Source: Azospirillum lipoferum (lineage in GTDB: Bacteria > Pseudomonadota > Alphaproteobacteria > Azospirillales > Azospirillaceae). From it: DNA of 64,000 nucleotides. The stretch covers positions 496,001 to 560,000 of the forward strand of contig NZ_JALJXJ010000001.1 in NCBI RefSeq assembly GCF_024170005.1, in the 5' to 3' direction. Position numbers and translations under genes: made by a program. The notes beneath the pieces were generated by a model, which had not been told where the DNA came from, searched no databases, and saw only the letters and a program-made list of their open reading frames with translations. Numbering within the stretch: position 1 is the first letter of the stretch; each line of letters opens with the position of its first letter. Positions 46,130-55,248 of the stretch are shown piece by piece.

Positions 46130-46346
46130 GCGCGGACGATACCGGCCGGAAGACCGAACGTTGCAGAGCCGGGCCGTTCACCAGCACCAGCCGGCCGCCG
46201 TCCACCCGCAGATAGGCGCCGACACGCACCCGGCGGCGAAGGATATCGTCGTTGAGCATGATCTGCGCATCGGCCAGAGACAGCGGGCTGCCCTGGTAGT
46301 ACGCACGGCCATCGGCGTGTCGGATCTGGCTGAATGCGCTGGTCAT
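46101..46346 (-). CDS. Hypothetical small protein
   Basis: 81 aa, no family recognised. The composition is ordinary for a soluble protein ([24 protein letters not shown]), with no membrane helix or signal. Its 3' end overlaps ynfA on the other strand, and GGGAGC lies upstream of the ATG. Moderately convincing as a real gene. Confidence 0.5.
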   Translation of the reverse strand: MTSAFSQIRHADGRAYYQGSPLSLADAQIMLNDDILRRRVRVGAYLRVDGGRLVLVNGPALQRSVFRPVSSALTPRAGRPE

Positions 46347-46955
46347 GACGGAATGCTCCCAATCGTTTTTTCTCGAACCGTGGACCGTTGGCGGATCCGA
46401 CGTGCGGCCGCCAACCGACCTGCTGTCGGTCGTTGCAGCCGTTGTCGGGAAAACGCCTGGGACCTCCGGTTTATTCCTCCATCAGGCACAAAGAGGCGGG
46501 GCAGGCGAAAAATGGCGGGACGAAGCCGGTATCTGGGCCGGTATCAGGGGGTACCGTGCGGGGCTGTCGGCGAACATCTTGAGGGGAATACCGCCTCAGG
46601 TCCAGAATGCCGCGCCCAATGCCTCCGAATTGTCGCAGGGCGTACGCGCAAAAGCTGTAGTGGTGCGCCGTATGGCGGCAGTCTGTCTCCGAAACCGCGG
46701 CATGCATTGAACCATGTCAATCGCGCTTCGGACTCCAACCGTTAGAGTGTGGACGCGTCACGGCAAGCCGGTTGCGGAAATGTCCTGCATTTACGCGTTC
46801 GCTTGGCGTTGGAAAAGATACCGGACGGGGTCATAATACCACCATCGGGTATCCGCTTCTGCCGCCAGGACATCCTGCGGTGCATCATCAGCCCAGCCAT
46901 CCCGGCGGGACAGAGAAAAGCGGATCGTTTCGTGGACCTACAACCGGCGGATCAG
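46347..46955. other. 609-bp region without a supported gene
   Basis: Lies between an 81-aa gene and the PAS-EAL gene. Short open frames exist but none has a convincing start or composition. The PAS-EAL frame stays open back to a GTG at 46749, so a longer N-terminus cannot be excluded. A GGAAA-N16-GTT (46776-46799) is a poor EcfG-like match. Confidence 0.5.
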
Positions 46956-49106
46956 ATGAACGGTTCCGAGTGCAGCGGTTCCGATGTGGCGCAAGCCGCC
47001 GGAATGCCGCGCGATCCGGCCTTTCTGGCCTCGCTGGCCGCCAGCCTGCTCGACGATGGCGGGATGGCTCTCGTCTATCTCGACCGCAACCGCGTCTGCC
47101 GCCATGCCGACCCGCATTTCGCCGCGGCGCTCGACCGGTCGCCGGCGGACCTGATCGGCCGCCCGCTGGCCGGCATCGATCACCCGGTCATCGTGGCGCT
47201 GGCAACTGCCATTGCGGCCATCGGCGAGTCGCCGGCGCACGGCTCCGCCCCGGTCGATTGCCCGACGGTCGACTGTGACGGCCGCCGTTCGATCCTCAGC
47301 GGCAGCGTGATCGCCCATCGCGACGAGGCCGGGACGACGCTCGGCTATCTCGGCACCTTTCACCGGACCGGCGATCCCGACCGCATCGCCGAATTCGTGA
47401 CCTGCCGCGACTCCTTCATTGCCACTCTGCTGGATGCGGCGGTCGACGGCATCATCGTGTCCGACCGCAGCGGCATCATCCGTTCCGTCAATCGCGCCTG
47501 TTGCCGTCTGTTCGGCTATGAGGACAGCGAACTGATCGGGCGGAACATGGCCATCCTGATGCCGCCGCCCTTTTCGCGCGACCACAACCGCTACATCGAT
47601 ACCTATATGCGGACCGACCGGGCCAAGATCATCGGCATCGGCCGCGACACGCTGGGCCAGCGCAAGGACGGCACGGTGTTCCCCATCCATCTCAGCGTCG
47701 GCGAGGCGCGGCTGGGGGAAGAGGTCACCTTCGTCGGCATCATCCGCGACATTTCCGAACGTCTGGCGGCGGAACAGCGGGCCTCCTACCTCGCGCGGCA
47801 CGACCCGCTGACCGGCGTGCTGACCCGCACCGCCTTCCTGGAGGATTGCGAGGTCCTGTTCGCCGGCCACCGTGGCGATGGAGCGGCTAGGGGGGCGGAT
47901 GGCGGAATGTTCGCGCTGTTCTCGCTGGACGTCGACCAGTTCAGCGACGTGAACGAAGCCTTCGGCTTCCATGTCGGCGACGCCGCGCTGAAGGCGATGG
48001 TCAGCCGGGTGACAGAGGTGCTGCCGCCCAACACCATCATCTGCCGCATTGCCGCCGATGAATTCGCAGCGCTGTCACGGGTGACCGACGCCGATCATGC
48101 CTGCACGCTGGCGGGCGTTCTGCACGACCGGTTGACCGCCTCGATCTATGCCGACCGCCATTGGGTGCGGCTACGCCTGTCGGTCGGTGCCGCGATGCAG
48201 GACGATGCGGTCGGCACGCTGGAGGATCTGAACGCCAAGGCCAAGCTGGCCTTGCAGGCGGTGCAGCACAATGGCGGCAATGCCGTCTGTTTCTACACGC
48301 CGGAAATGGCGGCGGCGGCGACGCGGCGGATGATGCTGACCATGCATCTGACCCACGCCATCGAACGCAACGAACTGCGCCTCGTCTACCAGCCCATCGT
48401 CGACAAGGCCGGACGGGTCCGTTCGGCGGAGGCGTTGCTGCGCTGGGACCATCACGCGCTGGGGCCGGTTTCGCCCGGGGAGTTCATTCCGGTCGCCGAG
48501 GAAAGCGGCCTGATCGTTCCGATCACCGACTGGGTACTGTCCACCGCCATCGCCCAGATGTCGGCGTGGGAGACGGAGGGCGTGCTGCCCGACCGCGTCT
48601 TCCTTAACATCTCCGGCCAGCAGTTCCTGCGCGGCAATCTGACCCTCCGGCTGGAGGAGTTGCTGGGCGAGCATCCGTCTCTGCGCAGGCATCTGGGTCT
48701 GGAGATTACCGAACAGGCGGCGGTGCGCGACCTGAAGGTGGCGGTGCGAACGCTTGGCGAACTTGCCCAACTGGGCATCCAGGCGGCCATTGACGATTTC
48801 GGTTCCGGCTATTCCTCGCTCAGCTATGTGCAGCAGTTGCCGGTGGCGAAGCTGAAGATCGACCGCGCCTTCGTCATCGACGTGCCGGAAAACCCCAAGA
48901 GCAACGCGCTGGTCCGCGCCGCCGTCGGCATGGCACACGGCCTCGGCCTGACCACCGTGGCGGAAGGGGTGGAGACGGCGGAGCAGCGCGATTTCCTGGT
49001 ATCTGTCGGCTGCGACATGATGCAGGGCTATCTGTTCGGCCGGCCGATGGTGCCCGAGGCGCTGGCCGACATGGTGCGTGCACAGGCTGCTCCGCTCGCC
49101 GGCTGA
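46956..49106 (+). CDS. c-di-GMP phosphodiesterase with FixL-like haem PAS domain
   Basis: 716 aa from ATG 46956. A PAS-like segment lies at about 30-140. A second PAS (about 145-270) closely follows FixL/DosP haem PAS domains: DHNRYIDTYM places the likely haem-ligand histidine at H210, and IIGIGR puts the oxygen-sensing arginine at R230, the same 20-residue spacing as FixL. Next is a GGDEF domain with AADEF (366-370) in place of GGDEF, so probably inactive, then an EAL domain with E492-A-L, DDFGSGYSSL and EGVE intact. Predicted output is oxygen-regulated hydrolysis of c-di-GMP. No membrane segments. Confidence 0.9.
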   Translation: MNGSECSGSDVAQAAGMPRDPAFLASLAASLLDDGGMALVYLDRNRVCRHADPHFAAALDRSPADLIGRPLAGIDHPVIVALATAIAAIGESPAHGSAPVDCPTVDCDGRRSILSGSVIAHRDEAGTTLGYLGTFHRTGDPDRIAEFVTCRDSFIATLLDAAVDGIIVSDRSGIIRSVNRACCRLFGYEDSELIGRNMAILMPPPFSRDHNRYIDTYMRTDRAKIIGIGRDTLGQRKDGTVFPIHLSVGEARLGEEVTFVGIIRDISERLAAEQRASYLARHDPLTGVLTRTAFLEDCEVLFAGHRGDGAARGADGGMFALFSLDVDQFSDVNEAFGFHVGDAALKAMVSRVTEVLPPNTIICRIAADEFAALSRVTDADHACTLAGVLHDRLTASIYADRHWVRLRLSVGAAMQDDAVGTLEDLNAKAKLALQAVQHNGGNAVCFYTPEMAAAATRRMMLTMHLTHAIERNELRLVYQPIVDKAGRVRSAEALLRWDHHALGPVSPGEFIPVAEESGLIVPITDWVLSTAIAQMSAWETEGVLPDRVFLNISGQQFLRGNLTLRLEELLGEHPSLRRHLGLEITEQAAVRDLKVAVRTLGELAQLGIQAAIDDFGSGYSSLSYVQQLPVAKLKIDRAFVIDVPENPKSNALVRAAVGMAHGLGLTTVAEGVETAEQRDFLVSVGCDMMQGYLFGRPMVPEALADMVRAQAAPLAG

Positions 49107-49150
49107 TCCCTTCCCAAAGTGAATCCCGTCTCGACAGCATCGGCTGCAAC

Positions 49151-49165
49151 TGATATCCATTCTCA
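49151..49165 (+). promoter_or_regulatory. Fur-type box before iron transporter
   Basis: TGATATCCATTCTCA, a 7-1-7 inverted-repeat pattern close to the Fur consensus TGATAAT-N-ATTATCA. It lies 37 bp upstream of the iron-binding protein start, overlapping the expected promoter. Motif match only. Confidence 0.5.
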
Positions 49166-49201
49166 TGGATTTGAGAGCTGTTCGCAGTCCGGGAGTGATG
49201 G

Positions 49202-50224
49202 ATGTTCATCGACAAGATCGCTGGAGTTGCTTTTGCCGTCTGCGCCTTGACCGCCTTTTCGGTTCAGGCACAGGAAGTCAATATCTACAACTCGCGGCAT
49301 TACAATACCGACCGAGTGATCTATGAGACCTTCACGAAGTCGACCGGAATCAAGGTCAACATCATTGAAGGCAACCACGATGAACTGATCCAGCGCATGA
49401 AGTCGGAGGGCGCCAGCAGCCCGGCCGACCTGTTCATCACCGTCGATGCCGGCCGTCTGGCCGCCGCCGCGAAGGAAGGGCTGCTTGCCCCGGTCAGCTC
49501 GCCGCAGTTGGATTCGGTGAAGGTGCCGGCGAACCTGCGTGACCCGAACGGTGCCTGGTGGGGGCTGTCCAGCCGCGCCCGCGTCGTCGTCTATGCCCGC
49601 GACCGGGTGAAGCCGGAGCAGATCAAGGATTACGAGGACCTCGCCAAGCCGGACTGGAAGCACCGCGTCCTGACCCGCAGCGGCACCCATCCCTACAGCC
49701 TGGCCCTGACCGCTTCGATGATCGAAGCACTGGGCGAGGAGAAGGCGGAGGAGTGGGTGAAGGGCCTCGTCGCCAATCTTGCCCGTCCGCCGCAGGGCGG
49801 CGACACCGACCAGATCAAGGCGGTGGCGGTGGGCGAGGGCGACGTCGCCATTGCAAACACTTATTACGTCGGCAAGATGATCACCTCGACCAAGCAGGAG
49901 GACCGTGAGGTCGCGTCCAAGGTCGGCGTGATCTTTCCCAACCAGGGCAACCGCGGCACCCATGTGAACCTCAGCGGCGCCGGCGTGGTGAAGACCTCCA
50001 AGAATCAGGAGAATGCCCGCAAGCTGCTGGAATATCTGCTGAGCCCGGAGGCCCAGCGGCAGTTCGCCGACGGCAACATGGAATATCCGGTCAACCCGGC
50101 GGTCCAGCCGCATCCAGAGCTGGTGAAGCTCGGCAGCTTCAAGGCGGCCGAGGTGAATGCGGCCTCCTTCGCGGCCCACACGCCGCAGGCGTTGCGCATC
50201 ATGGACCGTGCCGGCTGGAAGTAA
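49202..50224 (+). CDS. fbpA: Iron(III) ABC transporter substrate-binding protein
   Basis: 340 aa with a signal peptide (cleavage near SVQA-QE). The mature protein starts VNIYNSRHYNTDR, as in FutA/FbpA/AfuA ferric-binding proteins. The iron-ligand tyrosine pair is at Y221-Y222 (ANTYYVGKM). It captures Fe3+ in the periplasm for the ATPase encoded next. GGGAG precedes the ATG and a Fur-like box lies upstream. Confidence 0.95.
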   Translation: MFIDKIAGVAFAVCALTAFSVQAQEVNIYNSRHYNTDRVIYETFTKSTGIKVNIIEGNHDELIQRMKSEGASSPADLFITVDAGRLAAAAKEGLLAPVSSPQLDSVKVPANLRDPNGAWWGLSSRARVVVYARDRVKPEQIKDYEDLAKPDWKHRVLTRSGTHPYSLALTASMIEALGEEKAEEWVKGLVANLARPPQGGDTDQIKAVAVGEGDVAIANTYYVGKMITSTKQEDREVASKVGVIFPNQGNRGTHVNLSGAGVVKTSKNQENARKLLEYLLSPEAQRQFADGNMEYPVNPAVQPHPELVKLGSFKAAEVNAASFAAHTPQALRIMDRAGWK

Positions 50225-50225
50225 G

Positions 50226-51281
50226 ATGACCGACGCGCTTCTTCCTTCCGTCGTCCTATCCGGCATCACCCACCGCTATGGACAACTGACCGCGGTCGAC
50301 GACATCTCGCTGTCGGTGGCGCCAAAAGAGGTGGTGTGCATCGTCGGCCCGTCCGGCTGCGGCAAGTCGACCCTGCTGCGCCTGATCAGCGGGCTGGAGA
50401 CGGTCCAGACGGGCGAGATCGCCGTGGATGGGCAGGCGCTCGCCACCGTTAACCGGTCGCTGCCGCCGGAAAAGCGGCCGGTCGGCATGATGTTCCAGGA
50501 CTTCGCCCTGTTTCCCCACCTGACGGTGGCGGGCAACATCGCCTTCGGCCAGACCGACCGTCCGCGCGCCGAACGCAGGCGCCGGGTGGAGGAACTGCTG
50601 GAGATGATGGCGCTGACCCGCTATGCCGACGCCTACCCGCACACCCTGTCGGGTGGCCAGCAGCAGCGGGTGGCGCTGGCCCGTGCCATGGCGCGCGACC
50701 CGAAGGTCCTGCTGCTCGACGAGCCGTTCTCCGCGCTGGACGAGCAGCTTCGCCGGTCGGTGCGGGAAGAGGTGGTGCGGATCATCCGTGCCAGCGGCAT
50801 CGCCACCATCGTGGTCACTCACGACCCGGAAGAGGCAATGGAGATGGGCAACCGCGTGGTGGTGATGGAGGCCGGACGCATCGTCCAGGCCGACACGCCG
50901 GTTACCCTCTATCGGCGCCCGGCCAACAGCTTCGTCGCCCGCCTGTTCGGTGAGGTGAACCGCTTCGAGGCGACGGTGCGCGACGGTCAGATCGTCACCC
51001 CGCTTGGCCGGATCATGGCGCCCGGCCTGCCCGGCGGCACCAAGGTCGAGGTCGCCTGCCGGGTGGAGGATCTGGAACTGGTGCCGCTGGGCGCCCGACC
51101 CGACGCCGTGCCGGTGCGGGTGCGGCATTCCAGCTTCCTGGGGCCGGCGACGCGGGTCTGCCTGGACCTTGGTGGGGCTGAGGTCCACGTGCGCCTGCCG
51201 GGCCATGTCGACGTGCGCGCCGGCGAGGAACTGTCCGCCGCGATGGCGGCCGAACGGGTGATGGTGTTTCCGGCGGGGTGA
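50226..51281 (+). CDS. fbpC: Iron(III) ABC transporter ATP-binding protein
   Basis: 351 aa. Walker A GPSGCGKSTLL, signature LSGGQQQRVALA and Walker B LLLDEPFSALD are intact; the C-terminal 100 residues form the OB-like regulatory domain of FbpC-type ATPases. The ATG follows the fbpA TAA by 1 bp, so the two are coupled. The permease gene that normally separates them is absent here and found at 57135-58808. Confidence 0.94.
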   Translation: MTDALLPSVVLSGITHRYGQLTAVDDISLSVAPKEVVCIVGPSGCGKSTLLRLISGLETVQTGEIAVDGQALATVNRSLPPEKRPVGMMFQDFALFPHLTVAGNIAFGQTDRPRAERRRRVEELLEMMALTRYADAYPHTLSGGQQQRVALARAMARDPKVLLLDEPFSALDEQLRRSVREEVVRIIRASGIATIVVTHDPEEAMEMGNRVVVMEAGRIVQADTPVTLYRRPANSFVARLFGEVNRFEATVRDGQIVTPLGRIMAPGLPGGTKVEVACRVEDLELVPLGARPDAVPVRVRHSSFLGPATRVCLDLGGAEVHVRLPGHVDVRAGEELSAAMAAERVMVFPAG

Positions 51282-51302
51282 GGCAGCGTCGGGCGGAACG
51301 CC

Positions 51303-53090
51303 TCACGCTTCCGCCCGCACCTCGTCCTCGCCGAACTGCAACCGGCACAGCCGGGCATAGGCGCCGTCGGTGGCCAGCAGCGCCTCGTGGGTGCCCTGCT
51401 CGATGATGCGGCCGCCTTCCATCACAACGATGCGGTCGGCATTGCGCACGGTGGCCAGCCGGTGGGCGATCACCAGCGTGGTGCGCCCTTCGGTCAGCCG
51501 CTCCAGCGCCGCCTGCACCAGACGTTCCGATTCGCTGTCGAGCGCGCTGGTCGCCTCGTCCAGCAGCAGGATCGGCGCGTCCTTCAGGAAGGCGCGGGCC
51601 AGCGCCAGACGCTGGCGCTCGCCGCCCGACAGCTTGACGCCGCGGTCGCCGATCACCGTGTCGTAGCCCTCCGGCAGCTTCGACACGAAGTCATGCGCGG
51701 CGGCGGCCTTCGCGGCGGCGATCACGTCGTCCATCCCGGCATCGAGACGGCCGAAGCAGATGTTCGCCCGCACCGTGTCGTTGAACAGCACCGTGTCCTG
51801 GCTGACGATCGACACAGCACCGCGCAGGCTGCGCATCGTGGCGCCGCGGACATCCTGTCCGTCGATCAGCACCTCGCCCCCCGTCACATCATAGAGGCGC
51901 GGGATCAGATTGAAGACGGTCGACTTGCCGGCGCCGCTACGCCCGACCAGCGCTACCGTGCTGCCGGCCGGCACGTCCAGGTCGATGCCCTTCAGCGTGT
52001 CGGCCCCGGCCTCATAGGAGAAGCGGACGCCACGAAGGGCGACGGAACCCTTGGAGATGGAAAGCGGCTTGGCGCCCGGCTGCTCGACGATGGTCGGCTG
52101 CTGGTCCAGCAGTTCGAAGATGCGCTGGGCGGCGGCCAACCCTTCCTGCAAGGCGGCGTTCAGCGTGCCGATGGCGCGCACCGGCTGGGCCGCCATCAAA
52201 AGCGCGCCGACGAAGCCGGAAAAGGCGCCGACCGATCCTTCGCCCAGCGTCATGCGATAGCCGGCGAAGGCGATCACCCCCGCCACCGCGACGCCGCCCA
52301 GCACCTCCATCATCGGGTCGATGCGCGAGCGGGCGCGCACCGCCTTCATGGTCAGCAAGTAGTTGTCGTGGAAGGCGCGTCCGGCGCGGGCGCGCTCATA
52401 GTCTTCGAGGTTGTAGGTCTTGACCATGCGCGCGCCCGAAAGGCTTTCGGTCAGCAGCGAGGTCATGTCGCCCATCTGTGCCTGGGTGTCGCGCGACACG
52501 CGGCGCAGGCGCTTGCCGATGCGCACGATGGGCACGGCCGCGATGGGGTAGATGATGAAGACGATCAGCGACAGCAGCCAGTCCAGATAGAACATCGACC
52601 CGACCAGCGCGATCACCGTCAGGATGTCGCGCACCAGCCCGGTCAGTGTACGGGACAGCGCATTGCGGATCAGGTCGACGTCGTTGATGAAGCGGGAGGT
52701 CAGCGATCCGGTGGGCGTGGCATGCAGCTGCGCCATGTCGGCGGTTTGCAGATGCGCGAACATCGCCAGCCGGATGTCGGCGATGATCCGCTGGACGATG
52801 TCGCTGGTCACCACCGTTTGGGAATAGAGCGACGCGCCCTTGATGATCGTCACCGCGACGATGGCGAGCGGAATCGCCAGGAGCATGCCGCGATCCTGGG
52901 CGGAGAACATGGCATAGGACTGGTCGATCAGCAGCGGATAGGCGCCGGTGGTCGCCGCCACCACCGCCATCAGCACGAAGGACAGCAGCAGCTTGCCGCG
53001 ATAGGGGCGCACCCATTCGCGCCACATCCGGGCCGCCAGCCGTTCGGTCGCCGCATCCAGGCGCAGGGGCTTGCCGCTCTTGTTCGTCAC
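51303..53090 (-). CDS. msbA: MsbA-type lipid/multidrug ABC exporter
   Basis: 595 aa, a half-transporter with six membrane helices followed by the ATPase. Motifs: Walker A GRSGAGKSTVF, signature LSGGERQRLALA, Walker B ILLLDEATSALD. Homology is to MsbA, which flips lipid A-core across the inner membrane. The exact substrate cannot be read from sequence. Convergent with fbpC (21 bp gap). Confidence 0.88.
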   Translation of the reverse strand: MTNKSGKPLRLDAATERLAARMWREWVRPYRGKLLLSFVLMAVVAATTGAYPLLIDQSYAMFSAQDRGMLLAIPLAIVAVTIIKGASLYSQTVVTSDIVQRIIADIRLAMFAHLQTADMAQLHATPTGSLTSRFINDVDLIRNALSRTLTGLVRDILTVIALVGSMFYLDWLLSLIVFIIYPIAAVPIVRIGKRLRRVSRDTQAQMGDMTSLLTESLSGARMVKTYNLEDYERARAGRAFHDNYLLTMKAVRARSRIDPMMEVLGGVAVAGVIAFAGYRMTLGEGSVGAFSGFVGALLMAAQPVRAIGTLNAALQEGLAAAQRIFELLDQQPTIVEQPGAKPLSISKGSVALRGVRFSYEAGADTLKGIDLDVPAGSTVALVGRSGAGKSTVFNLIPRLYDVTGGEVLIDGQDVRGATMRSLRGAVSIVSQDTVLFNDTVRANICFGRLDAGMDDVIAAAKAAAAHDFVSKLPEGYDTVIGDRGVKLSGGERQRLALARAFLKDAPILLLDEATSALDSESERLVQAALERLTEGRTTLVIAHRLATVRNADRIVVMEGGRIIEQGTHEALLATDGAYARLCRLQFGEDEVRAEA

Positions 53091-53265
53091 GGTCGCATCC
53101 GATCTCTTGTCCGATGGGGATGGCTTAGCCCATGGGCTTCGGCTTTGTCCACCGGTCGAGATGATGGCCCCGGCGCTGGTTACAAGCTTCGTTTACCGGT
53201 TCCGTGGAAAGCTGCGGATGATCAGGGCGGCGAACACGTGCCGCCGGGGGAGAGGGAGAAGGCGC

Positions 53266-54273
53266 ATGCCGAACGGATTTAGCCCCAATGTCGGACTTAA
53301 CGGCGGTTCACGGCGTCCGCGCATCGGTCTGGCGCTGGGCGGCGGGGTGGCGCGCGGCTGGGCCCATATCGGGGTGCTGCGGGCGCTGAAGCGCTATGGC
53401 ATCGAGGCCGATATCGTCTGCGGTTCATCGGTCGGGGCGCTGGTCGGTGGCGTCCATCTGGCGGGCAAGCTCGACACGCTGGAAGAGTGGGTGCGCACGC
53501 TGACCCGGATGAAGATCGTCGGCTATCTGGATCTGCGGTTGCGCCAGGGCGGCGGGCTGATCGGCGGCGACCGGCTGCTGGCGGAGCTGCGAATGCATCT
53601 CGGCGACGTGCGGATCGAGGAACTGCCATGCCCTTATGCCGCCGTCACCACTGATCTGGTGACCGGCCACGAGGTGTGGCTGCAACGGGGCGAACTGGTC
53701 GATGCCATGCGGGCGTCCTTCTCGCTGCCAGGGGTGTTTCCGCCGGTGTCGATCGACGGGCGCTGGATGATCGACGGCGCGCTGGTCAACCCGGTGCCGG
53801 TGTCGGCCTGCCGGGCGCTGGGCGCGCAGATGGTGATCGCCGTCAATCTGGCCGGAGACATTTTGGGCAAGGCGCGCAAGCCCGGATCGAGCGTGCCGAC
53901 CGCCGCCGGCTTCGACCTGCTGCGGCTGGTCGAAGACGAGGCGCCGGACCACCGCCCACCAAGCGGCATCGGCGCCCTGACGCGCCGGATCTTCCGCCGC
54001 GACTATGAGGGGCCGAGCCTGTTCGGCGTGATGGTCTCCTCGCTGGGCATCGTCACCGACCGCATCACGCGGTCGCGGCTTGCCGGCGATCCGCCCGACG
54101 TGCACATCGTGCCGCGGCTGGGCCATATCGGGCTGACCGAGTTCGACCGTGCCGATGATTGCATCCGCGAGGGCGAGGCGGCGGTGGAGCGCGTCCTGCC
54201 GGACCTGCACGACGCGCTCGCCGTCTTCGCGACCGGCCCGCGCGAATCGACGCGCACGCCGGTGCGGGACTGA
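53266..54273 (+). CDS. rssA: Patatin-like phospholipase, RssA family
   Basis: 335 aa; ATG 53266 has GGGAGAAGG upstream. Glycine-rich oxyanion loop LALGGGVARGWAHIGVL, nucleophile S55 in GSSVG and catalytic Asp D170 in DGALVNP form the patatin Ser-Asp dyad. RssA-like proteins are cytoplasmic or membrane-associated lipid hydrolases. Divergent from msbA, which may reflect a common envelope-lipid role (inference). Confidence 0.92.
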   Translation: MPNGFSPNVGLNGGSRRPRIGLALGGGVARGWAHIGVLRALKRYGIEADIVCGSSVGALVGGVHLAGKLDTLEEWVRTLTRMKIVGYLDLRLRQGGGLIGGDRLLAELRMHLGDVRIEELPCPYAAVTTDLVTGHEVWLQRGELVDAMRASFSLPGVFPPVSIDGRWMIDGALVNPVPVSACRALGAQMVIAVNLAGDILGKARKPGSSVPTAAGFDLLRLVEDEAPDHRPPSGIGALTRRIFRRDYEGPSLFGVMVSSLGIVTDRITRSRLAGDPPDVHIVPRLGHIGLTEFDRADDCIREGEAAVERVLPDLHDALAVFATGPRESTRTPVRD

Positions 54274-54281
54274 CGGGTTCC

Positions 54282-54464
54282 TTAGTGGTCGATTGCGGTG
54301 CCCAGCGCCGCACCACCCAGGCCGCCGATCACGGCGCCGCGGGTGCCATCAATCGCGTAACCACCGGCCGCACCGGCCGCACCGCCGACCACGCCGCCAG
54401 TCGAGCAGGCGGTGATGGAAAGAAGCGCGAACACCGCACCGATCAGACGCAAACGGGACATCAT
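54282..54464 (-). CDS. Small glycine-zipper lipoprotein
   Basis: 60 aa (59 aa if the second of two adjacent ATGs, at 54461, is used; its spacing to GGAGGG is better). A signal peptide ends in the lipobox ITAC, so the mature lipoprotein starts at Cys. The rest is a glycine zipper (GGVVGGAAGAAGGYAIDG, GGLGGAALG) that could insert in a membrane. Function unknown. Divergent from another glycine-zipper lipoprotein gene. Confidence 0.85.
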   Translation of the reverse strand: MMSRLRLIGAVFALLSITACSTGGVVGGAAGAAGGYAIDGTRGAVIGGLGGAALGTAIDH

Positions 54465-54558
54465 GCTACCCTCCACGTGTTGACTGTTCGGTCTCTAAAC
54501 ACGCGGGATCGCATTTTGCTTCCATCCTCCCCTGATCTTTTGGCTCTGCCCCTTGGGA

Positions 54559-54583
54559 GGAACTTCTTCACCTCTTAAGCGTT
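54559..54583 (+). promoter_or_regulatory. EcfG (general stress sigma) promoter
   Basis: GGAAC-N17-GTT, an exact match to the alphaproteobacterial EcfG consensus GGAAC-N16/17-GTT, 42 bp upstream of the lipoprotein ATG at 54626. Suggests induction in the PhyR-NepR-EcfG stress response. Confidence 0.65.
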
Positions 54584-54625
54584 GACCCGACTTTGACCGT
54601 GAAACGTTGATACGGGGGAGCCGTC

Positions 54626-55129
54626 ATGCGAACCATCACCAAAAATCTGCGCGCGACCGCGATCGCTGCCACCGCGGCGCTGTCGCTCACCGCCTGTCAG
54701 ACCGGCAACAGCGGCAGCGGCATCGGCGGCATGAACACGTCGGAGACCGTCGGGACGCTGGGCGGTGCCGTCGCCGGCGGCCTGCTCGGCTCGCGCTTCG
54801 GCGGCGGGGCGGGCAAGCTGGCGACCACGGCCATCGGAACGCTGGTCGGCGCCTATGCCGGCCAGCAGCTGGCTCGCCACTTCACCGCCGCTGACCAGAA
54901 CCGGGCATCGGATGCGGAGGAGCGTGCCGTCGCCAACAACCAGACCATCACCTGGAACAACCCGCAGTCCGGCAACAGCGGCACCATCCAGCCGGTAAGG
55001 ACGTATCAGGGCACCGATGGACAGACCTGCCGGGACTACAACCACACGGTCGTGATCGAGGGCAGGACGGAGGTGGCGCGCGGCACCGCCTGCCGTCAGG
55101 CTGACGGAAGCTGGAAGCTGGTATCGTAA
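54626..55129 (+). CDS. Glycine-zipper surface lipoprotein, 17-kDa antigen-like
   Basis: 167 aa. Signal peptide with lipobox LTAC; a glycine-zipper 2TM segment at about 40-85 (LGGAVAGGLLGSRFGGGAGK); and a C-terminal domain with TCRDYNHTVVIEGRTEVARGTACR, typical of the Rickettsia 17-kDa surface antigen/RT0821 family. It probably inserts in or bridges the outer membrane. The EcfG promoter directly upstream indicates a stress-induced envelope protein. Confidence 0.9.
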   Translation: MRTITKNLRATAIAATAALSLTACQTGNSGSGIGGMNTSETVGTLGGAVAGGLLGSRFGGGAGKLATTAIGTLVGAYAGQQLARHFTAADQNRASDAEERAVANNQTITWNNPQSGNSGTIQPVRTYQGTDGQTCRDYNHTVVIEGRTEVARGTACRQADGSWKLVS

Positions 55130-55248
55130 GCGTACAGCCTATCCGAATGACCGCCTCCGGGTCCTACTCCTTGCGGATGTGGGGACTTGCCGTCAAAATC
55201 AAGGAGTTCCGCCGGATGGCGGCCCGATAAGAACGGCGTACGGGGCTT

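Noticed and set aside
46345..46710. 121-codon open frame in the gap before the PAS-EAL gene
   Set aside because: No ribosome site, no homology pattern recognised and atypical composition, so treated as non-coding.
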